Shown here: positions 57,764 to 64,000 of the stretch, piece after piece
Numbering within the stretch: the first letter of the stretch is position 1
Layout of the letters: every line of letters begins with the position of its first letter
NCBI GenBank assembly: GCA_026075535.2
Contig: AP026542.1
Span: 3,472,001 to 3,536,000 of the forward strand
Length of the DNA stretch: 64,000 nt
From: Tricholoma matsutake
Lineage: Eukaryota > Basidiomycota > Agaricomycetes > Agaricales > Tricholomataceae
Direction of reading: 5' to 3'
The notes under the pieces: generated by a model
The model's database searches: none
Seen by the model: only the letters and a program-made list of their open reading frames with translations
Told to the model about the DNA's origin: nothing
Translations under genes and position numbers: made by a program

Positions 57764-58335
57764 CATGGGGCAGGGAGGGAGAAGATGAGAGTGAAAAGGA
57801 GAGTGGGGGGGTGAGAGTGAGGAGGAGGTGAGGAGGGAAAGGAGAAAGAGGGAAGGAGGAGGTAAGGAATGGGGATGGGGAGAAGCGAGGGGGAGGGAAG
57901 GGGGGAGTGGGGGGGAGAGAGGGATGGGGAGATGGGGAGAGTGGGAGGGGAGGGAATGGGAGTGGGAGGGCATGGGGAAGAGTGGGGAGGGAAGGGGAGT
58001 GGGGGGGTAGGGGGGTAGGAGGGGGGGAGAGAGGGATGGGGAGGTGGGGAGAGAGGGATGGGGAGGTGGGGAGAGAGGGATGGGGAGATGGGGAGAGTGG
58101 AAGGGGAGGGAATGGGGGAGAGTGGGGATGGAGATGGGGAGAATGGGAGGGGAGGGATGGGAAGAATGGGAAGGGGGGAGGGGAGGGGAGGGATGGGGAG
58201 AATGGGAAGGGGGGGGAAGGGGGGATAGGAAAGGGGGGATAGGGAAGGGGGGATAGGAAAGGGGGGATAGGGAAGGGGAGAGGGGAGGGGGGATAGGGAA
58301 GGGGGGAGGGGGAAGGAGAGGTAGGATGGGGAAGA
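57764..58335 (+). repeat. 570-bp purine-rich tract
   Basis: Almost uninterrupted G/A with scattered T, made of GGGGAGAGAGGGATGGGGAG-type units that have drifted, ending in GGGGGGATAGGGAAGG repeats. Open frames on either strand here are by-products of composition. Confidence 0.95.
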
Positions 58336-58486
58336 AATGCTTTATCTTTTCTTCAGGCCTAATATGCTTTTTCTGCTTCTTCTGAGTACCCCCTCCAGTG
58401 CTGCCTGCAAGAATGAGCATGACCAGTATCAGCTTGACAGTCCTCAATGGCGCCACTGCACTCCTCAATATATTTGTGTTCAGTGA

Positions 58487-59990
58487 ATGGTGCCTAGCCT
58501 CAGCCCTTGGCTTTTATTTCTGCCAATGTCTCTGCTGCTCAAAATAAAGATCTATTTACTCCAAACAGTCAACATCCTCCTTTTCCTCCTGGGAAGGGCC
58601 CTCTGTATAACCATCTTCCACCTGCTCTTGCACAACAGCTGGCTGCACTCCCTCCATTCCAACAGCCAATTGGTCATGGCCATGGTCATGCAGTTCCTGT
58701 TGTGACACAACAACTGCAACCACAACCTCTTCCATAACAGCTTGCTGCACTTCCTCCACTACAACAGCCAGTGGGTTGTGGTCATGGTCAACAGCATGGC
58801 CATGGTCAGTGGCGCGATCATGGTTATGGTTGTGGTCATGATGCTCCTGTAGAGCCACACTACCAACAACCTCTTCAGTTGGCATTTGCCATGCAGATCA
58901 ACCTCCTGTACCTCCTGTGAGTAAAATTGTCCTGACACATGTATAGATTCATACTCTCATAGCATCTTTTTAGATGCAAAATATGGAGCATGCAGCTCCA
59001 GTTCCACCTGCTCCATCTCTGCCTATTGCATGCCAACCTTTCAATCCCAACTGGCCAGTGCATAACATGAGTTGCGTGAATGTTCAGTGCCCTTTCTGTG
59101 CTGCACTGCATTGGATGGCTTCACTAGCTCATCCAATGCTTGCCCCAAATTTGGCATGTGCTGCTGTAGCAGAAAGATCAACTTACCTCACCTGTGTAAT
59201 CTTCCTCATGAGCTATCACAACTTTTGGCCAGTCAGGATTATATCAACCAAGAATTCTGCAAGCATATTCAAAAATACAACAATGCTCTTGCAATGACTT
59301 CCATTGGCTGAAGTGCAGTCAAGGAGGTCAATGATGGTGATGGCCCTTATGTCTTCAACCTACATGGGGAGCTTACTCATAAAGCAGGTTCTCTTCTTCC
59401 ATCAGAGGATGAAAACCCTGTGTATGCTCAGCTCTACATCTATGATCCTAAGCTCTTCACTATCATAAAACCATCCAGAAAATACCCATCTGAAATGAGA
59501 AACTGTAGTGACACTTCAGGATATGCTTCACAACCACCATCCTGGGGTTGCATTATACAAGTGGAAGCCTATGAGCTTACATGAAGGTTGCCACCAGCTC
59601 AACAGTACAGAATTGTTCTTTGCTTTGATCAAAGATGGGTAGATGTAAGTCTGGCCCCACAGACTTATGACCCTAACACACATACAGGCTGCCAACACAA
59701 CACACATTCCAGCTGCCAACACAACCATACATGGTGCTGACACATATCCCAGCCACCAAGACAAACATGGTGCTGGGCCAGCACAGCCACTGGCACTGAA
59801 ACAGCTGCCAGCAGTACAGAAACAACTCAAACCAACACCAGACATACCAAGGTCTGTGTTATGATGAATTATGGTCATTACAGATCCTAACATCCTATGG
59901 GACCAGCACAGCCACCACTGGCACTGGCTGCCAGAACCAACACACTGGCAACACATGCACCTTATCTCCTACCTATAATCACCCATCTGT
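58487..59990 (+). pseudogene. Helitron-type gene fragment (N-terminal helicase-like region)
   Basis: Plus-strand peptide pieces in shifting frames resemble the N-terminal part of fungal Helitron proteins. They include a Cys-rich NVQCPFCAALHWM, then FGMCCCSRKINLPHL with LSQLLASQDY, KHIQKYNNALAMTSIG, GPYVFNLHGELTHKAGSLLPSEDENPVYAQLYIYD and RIVLCFDQRWVDV. A probable intron with GTGAGTAAAA donor and TTTTTAG acceptor lies at about 58917-58973. The Rep HUH and PIF1 helicase domains that should follow are absent; Copia RT resumes at 60452. Family assignment rests on remembered consensus and needs a search. Confidence 0.55.
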
Positions 59991-60451
59991 GCTGACATTT
60001 ACACCACTGATGTGATGTGGTGCCTTTCTATTATGTGACTATGCTCAAGGTGGCCTTCCTAAATCACACACTATGTATGATATGGCCCTCCTAAATCACT
60101 ATGTTTCATGCCTTCCTAAATCACATGCCATGCCTGATGCAGCCTTTTACCTACACAGCTGATCTTTCTTATAAATCACTCATTTTTTATTCCCTAATCT
60201 TTGCTCCCACTTCTGTGCAACAAAGGTATAGTAATCTATTATTCCTTTATTTTTAGTAGCTTATGGTTCCCACTTCCATGCAATGAAGATAATTTGATCC
60301 TGTCACTACTGTCCACCCTAAGTTTAGTGTAGGCTGCCAAACCAGGAATCTTTCCAGTAGGTATAATGTGTTATAATATGTATACAAAGTATAATGTAGT
60401 ACAATATATAAATACCTCTAATATAAATACCCCCTGTGTGCCAAAGGCACA

Positions 60452-61693
60452 TTCAAAAAGCTTGTATCTCATGCATTTATCGATGGAGATATTGATACAG
60501 AAATATATATGAAGCAACCTGAAGGATTTGAACAAGGTGGTCCAAACTATGTCTGCAAACTGAACAAGTCCTTTTATGGGTTAAAGCAGTCAGCACATCT
60601 ATGGAGTGAGAAATTGGGAGCAGTGTTGACCAAGATGGGCTTTGAGAGAACATATTCTGACTCTTCCCTATACATTTTTGAATGGGATGGCATTCGTGTT
60701 ATTGTGCCAATCTTTGTGGATGATATTACTTTGGCATCTGCATCAGAAGCAGCATTGGATGCATTTGTTGAAGAACTGGACAAGCATTTTAAACTCTGGG
60801 ATTTGGGACCTACATCATTCCTTTTGGGCATAGAAATTACAAGGGATAGGCCAAAGTGAACCATATACCTCTCCCAGCAACAGTACATTCTGAACAAATT
60901 GGAGGAATTTGGAATGGCTGATTGTTATCCAGTGAGCACACCTACAGCTCCTGGGTCTAGTTTATCAAAGGAGCAATGCCCCTCAACACCAGAAGAAATG
61001 GGAGAAATGCAGAACATCCCTTATATGAATGCAGTTGGATCACTCATGTACCTGGCCACCACTACTTGTCCCGATATTGCTTATACTGCAGGAGTTTTGG
61101 CATGATTTGATTCAAATCCTGGAATGACACATTGGAAGGCAGTCAAACACCTCTGCTACCTCAAGGGGACCACAAACATAAACATGAAGTTGGTATACAA
61201 ACCTGATCCCTTGGTGCAAGACCCCTTTGTTGCATTCAGTGATGCAGACCATGGAGGCAATCGAGATAATGGAAAGTCTACCACTGGGTATTTGGTTAAA
61301 ATGGGATCAGGAGCTGTTTGTTGGTCTAGCAAGCTGCAGCCTATAGTGACACTGTCAATGACTGAAGCAGAGTATGTGGCAGCTGTAGCGGCAGGAAAAG
61401 ATATATGCTGGATGTGGAATATGTTGGGGGAATTGGGATACAATCCATCACTGCAACCTTCAAAGCTTTTTGTTGATAACCAGTCATGCATGACTGTGGC
61501 GAAGAGCACAGAACATCATGGGTGGATGAAGCATTTAGACCTGGCATTCTATTGGTTAAGGGATATGGTGGAGCAGATGATGATGATGCCACACTATTTG
61601 CAAACCACTGAAATGCCAGCAGACTTGTTGACAAATGCATTGACGAAACCCCAGGTTGAGAAATTGCAGGCATTAATGAGCTTGGAGAATTAG
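60452..61693 (+). pseudogene. Copia-1 reverse transcriptase and RNase H
   Basis: The frame begins abruptly with LVSHAFIDGDIDTEIYMKQPEGF, just after where family members have the first catalytic Asp. It continues through NKSFYGLKQSAHLW, the PIFVDDITLAS active site and YMNAVGSLMYLATTTCPDIAY. The RNase H domain has FSDADHGGNRDNGKSTTGYL, TLSMTEAEYVAA and FVDNQSC. TGA at 60857-60859 and 61103-61105 replace CGA in LGIEITRDRPK-(R)-TIYL and AGVLA-(R)-FDSNP. TAG at 61691-61693 is the natural stop, 42 bp before the 3' LTR. Confidence 0.92.
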
Positions 61694-61735
61694 GGGGAAG
61701 TAAATGGATTGAGCAAGTGTTTAATCAGGGGGAAG

Positions 61736-61880
61736 TGTTGAATACTGTGATGAAACACTTGCTACATGGTCCAACAGACTTATTACTATACTTGTTAGAT
61801 TGTAGATATTATGACTGAAATTACTTTACTTCATATCTTGCTTCGTACTGTAGCTATTACTTCGATTCTTGGACTCAGAC
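61736..61880 (+). repeat. Copia-1 3' LTR, first part
   Basis: TGTTGAATACTGTG begins directly after the polypurine sequence CAGGGGGAAG. It ends at ACTCAGAC where element X2 is inserted and continues at 63613. Confidence 0.93.
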
Positions 61881-62132
61881 GAGTACTTTACACTCCCCCA
61901 CCTATTCCGGTTGGATTCCGAAATTTCTGGAATTTCTGGAATCCAGTGGAATTTTTTTCTGTATGTAGTTTTCCCTATGCAGCACAATTCCAGTCGGACT
62001 AAGGATCCAATTTACACCCAGAATCCCTGGAATATGACCAGACTCATCACAACCAGACTAACCGGAATGCATGGACTAACTGGACTAACCAGAATGCACA
62101 TGCTTTCCCAAATAAAAGTTTCACATACAGTA

Positions 62133-62199
62133 AGAATTGAACATTCAACCTTGGGTCTACATGGGTTTACACACAGAACAACACACTTAACCACTGATA
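62133..62199 (-). ncRNA. tRNA-like segment, left end of X2 (truncated)
   Basis: Matches 47335-47403 of X1 in reverse. The 5' edge of box A is cut where the GGGATCTGCATGGGTAAC piece joins at about 62200. Confidence 0.45.
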
Positions 62200-62479
62200 G
62201 GGATCTGCATGGGTAACCCCCGGGTATTTCGCACTGTACCCGTACCTGTACCCGTGACAGGTTTCCCCTCCTCCCCATTCAAATGGGATGTGAGGCTGTT
62301 GACATGGGCTAGGAGGGTGCAGAGGGATGTCAGGAGACCCCAGAAGGGGGGTACCTGCCTAGTAAGCACCCACCAACCTCTGTACTTGCACCATGTTGCA
62401 CTGACATGCCCAAACCCCCCCCTCTTCCCCCCCCAAAAAAAAAAAAAAAGAAATCCAAATGGGGGACGATGGCAACAAA

Positions 62480-62870
62480 CGACGACAAGTCACCCACCCC
62501 TAGCCTCACGAGCAACTGCTCGTGGGGTGGATTGTGGGTGGAACAACCCCCAGGCACAGGGACAGGAGATGACAATGACATACCACCTGCCCCCAGCCTC
62601 ACGAGCAACTGCTCATGGGGTGGATTGTGGGTGGAATGACAATGATGACAAGCCACCCACCCCCAGCCTCAAGAGCAACTGCTCATGGGGTGGAACATGG
62701 GTGGAACAATGCCCAGGTGCAGGGATAGGAGACGACAACACACCACCCGCCCCCAGCCTCACAAGCAACTGCTCTTGGGGTGGATCATGGGTGGAACAAC
62801 AATGATGACAAGCCACCTACCCCCAGCCTCACGAGCAACTGCTCGTGGGGTGGATCATGGGTGGAATGAC
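62480..62870 (+). repeat. Five-unit tandem array with GAGCAACTGCTC palindromes
   Basis: Palindromic CTCACGAGCAACTGCTCGTG units occur at about 62505, 62600, 62668, 62758 and 62828, each within CCACCCCCAGC...GGGGTGGATNNTGGGTGGAA. Spacing alternates about 94, 70, 90 and 70 bp, indicating a duplicated two-unit repeat. In one plus frame it encodes PSLTSNCSWGG repeats. Confidence 0.85.
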
Positions 62871-62904
62871 AGACAACACACCTAGCACAGCAGGGTCATG
62901 TCCC

Positions 62905-63170
62905 CTCCCCCTCCCCCGCACTTCATGTAGGGAGGGATTTTTTTTGTACTTTTAATTATTTATTAGTATTGTGCCCCCCCTCCCCCATTTTGCATGGGGG
63001 AGGGATTTTTTTCTTCATGTTTTTACCTCCCCCCTCGCACCAAATGCGCAGGGTTAGCTTTTTATGTATATAAATAAAACTCCCTCTCGCATCTTGTGAG
63101 AGGGAGGATTTTTTGTTTATGTATGTCATCACAATCATCCCCACTCCCTCGCATTCAATGTGAGGGATGT
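62905..63170 (+). repeat. Five GC-hairpins in X2
   Basis: Hairpins centre near 62922, 62985, 63038, 63092 and 63155, of the type CCCTCTCGCATCTTGTGAGAGGG and CCCTCGCATTCAATGTGAGGG, separated by T-rich linkers. They are the same series as 45850-46010 in X1, with two extra members. Confidence 0.8.
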
Positions 63171-63272
63171 GGTTAATTAAAAAATTTTGATCTTAACTAC
63201 TTCAAAAAAAATTAGAGTTGTGAGTTTGAGTGTCATAAATAAACCTTATATTACTAACTAATAATTCTCCTG

Positions 63273-63346
63273 TGGCTCAACTGGTTAAGCACACATGTTT
63301 GGTTTGTCATGTGATCACTCTAATCAAGATGTCTTGAGTTCAATCC
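63273..63346 (+). ncRNA. tRNA-like segment with A and B boxes, right end of X2
   Basis: Box A TGGCTCAACTGG (63273-63284) and box B-like AGTTCAATCC (63337-63346) match 45674-45747 of X1. It lies between the GC-hairpins and the GGAATAACTGG repeats. Confidence 0.55.
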
Positions 63347-63448
63347 TTACTCTGCACAAATATATTTTGTAGGCACTTTGACAACTTAAGACTTGAAATT
63401 TGACTATCCATTAGGGTATATACTCTAAGTTGAACATCTGGAGTAACC

Positions 63449-63580
63449 GGAATCTGGTCGGAATAACTGGAATAACTGGAATAACTGGACTCCGACTGGA
63501 ATAACTGGACTCCAATCGGAATAACTGGACTCTGACTGGAATAACTGGACTCCGACTGGAATAACTGGACTCCAATTGGA
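63449..63580 (+). repeat. GGAATAACTGGACTCC minisatellite at X2 end
   Basis: About six units of GGAATAACTGGACTCCRAYT (20 bp, with two shortened) lead into the terminal GGAATAGGTGGGGAGGGTAAATTAC. The X1 left end has the same motif in reverse but fewer and more diverged units. Confidence 0.85.
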
Positions 63581-63612
63581 ATAGGTGGGGAGGGTAAATT
63601 ACAGACTCAGAC

Positions 63613-63855
63613 ATAGGGGGTAATGCAGACACAATATATTGGACACTTACTTTCACGCCTCGTGGTTTCCTGGCACAACAGGAACAAACAAAAGTAAATT
63701 CCTACTATGTCTGGGAAACTAGACACTAGATTGATTTGGATAAAGTGCAATACACATTGCTATTATTGAACCTGTGTTATAAGTGTGTTGCAGACAGTTG
63801 ACTTGAGTTGCTGACTAGTGTTATACACTAGTAGAGTTCATCTTAAGCTTGAACA
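63613..63855 (+). repeat. Copia-1 3' LTR, second part
   Basis: ATAGGGGGTAATGCAGAC...CTTAAGCTTGAACA completes the 3' LTR after X2 and is followed by TSD TGTTG at 63856-63860. LTR differences include several CA/TG/CG sites. Confidence 0.93.
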
Positions 63856-63860
63856 TGTTG

Positions 63861-64000
63861 TCCCTATCCCCTCACTGTCACACCTGCCTGGTGGTTGTTG
63901 CTCAGCTCCTCTTGTGTACTGGTGCTTGCCCTGGGCTGGTGTTAGCTTTGCATCGCCACCATCATTGGTGGTGGTGTTGCTGTCATTAGTTGCACTGTGG
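63861..64000. other. GT/CT-rich DNA flanking Copia-1
   Basis: Low-complexity TGGTGGTGTTGCTG-type sequence resembling block Z interiors. It continues past the window edge. Confidence 0.4.

Larger units (their letters stand above)
61881..63604 (-). mobile_element. Element X2, inverted relative to X1, in Copia-1 3' LTR
   Basis: A perfect 8-bp TSD ACTCAGAC (61873-61880 and 63605-63612) bounds GAGTACTTTACACTCCCCC...GGAGGGTAAATTACAG. From its right end inward it has GGAATAACTGGACTCC repeats (63449-63580), a tRNA-like segment, five CCCTCGC-type hairpins, and a tandem array with GAGCAACTGCTC palindromes. Then come the CCTCACATCCCATTTGAA motif, a GGGTAC piece related to element N, a second tRNA-like segment and ATTCCAG repeats. 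Unlike X1 it lacks the intron-like and GGGCCCAAA part. Confidence 0.88.
51809..63855 (+). mobile_element. Copia-1 with nested insertions, total span 12.05 kb
   Basis: TGTTGAATACTG at 51809 and CTTAAGCTTGAACA at 63855 are the outer LTR ends, with TSD TGTTG at 51804-51808 and 63856-63860. The 5' LTR is split (51809-52145, 54930-54984) by two insertions. The 3' LTR is split (61736-61880, 63613-63855) by X2. Internal sequence is gag and protease (55161-56261), foreign DNA (56262-60451), then RT from its first motif through RNase H (60452-61693). Removing the foreign pieces leaves about 3.5 kb of Copia sequence lacking integrase. Confidence 0.93.

Noticed and set aside
57704..58468. 254-codon minus-strand ORF rich in Pro/Ser/His
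   Set aside because: Produced by the purine-rich minisatellite; no start context or domain, and the overlapping plus-strand frames are equally open.

Overview
The window is repeat-dense fungal DNA, most likely from a basidiomycete of the Agaricomycetes. The evidence is chromodomain-bearing Gypsy elements, Copia elements, a Helitron-type gene fragment, fungal-size intron-like segments of 64-66 bp, and no clearly intact host gene. I found no rRNA, functional tRNA or CRISPR array. Almost everything identifiable is a transposable element (TE) or a TE inside another TE. Target-site duplications (TSDs) that I could read directly allow most of the nesting to be resolved. All family names used here (Gypsy-A, Gypsy-B, Copia-1, Copia-2, LTR-N, hAT-M, X, N, block Z) are local labels.

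Layout. 120-3806: truncated reverse copy of a non-autonomous LTR element (LTR-N) carrying a small palindromic insertion (1001-1194). 4833-15191: complete 10.4-kb Gypsy-A element (TSD CCTAT) with one long gag-pol frame and an unrecognised second frame downstream of pol. 15192-19018: unassigned DNA with a few exon-like stretches and one copy of a recurring block (block Z). 19024-25211: complete chromoviral Gypsy-B element on the minus strand (B1, TSD GAGGG). 25747-29374: complete LTR-N element (TSD CATTG), its two LTRs differing at one base, inserted at the centre of an older inverted repeat. 33514-40878: a hAT-like TIR element (TSD GGTGGAAA) split by a second Gypsy-B (B2), whose 3' LTR breaks off into a homogeneous 20-bp minisatellite. 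40879-43330: block Z plus a 720-bp foldback. 43331-48289: decayed minus-strand Copia-2 carrying TIR element X1. 48675-50380: another hAT-like element with a smaller relative inside it. 51809-63855: Copia-1 (TSD TGTTG) stretched to 12 kb by nested insertions in both LTRs and in pol.

Two themes connect the window. First, coding frames are broken mainly by TGA codons at sites where the sister copy or the protein family indicates CGA (Arg), and LTR pairs differ mostly as CG versus TG or CA. This is the footprint of CpG-directed C-to-T mutation of repeats. Second, a modular block recurs inside elements with unrelated termini. It contains short palindromes built on GAGCAGTTGCTC, CCCTCGC hairpins, a GGGCCCAAACGA palindrome and an intron-like segment with GTAAGT donor, CTAAC branch and CAG/TAG acceptor. 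Together with the X family, whose ends carry tRNA-like A/B boxes and ATTCCAG minisatellites, it is the best candidate for something undescribed.

All counts and alignments were made by eye, without database searches.
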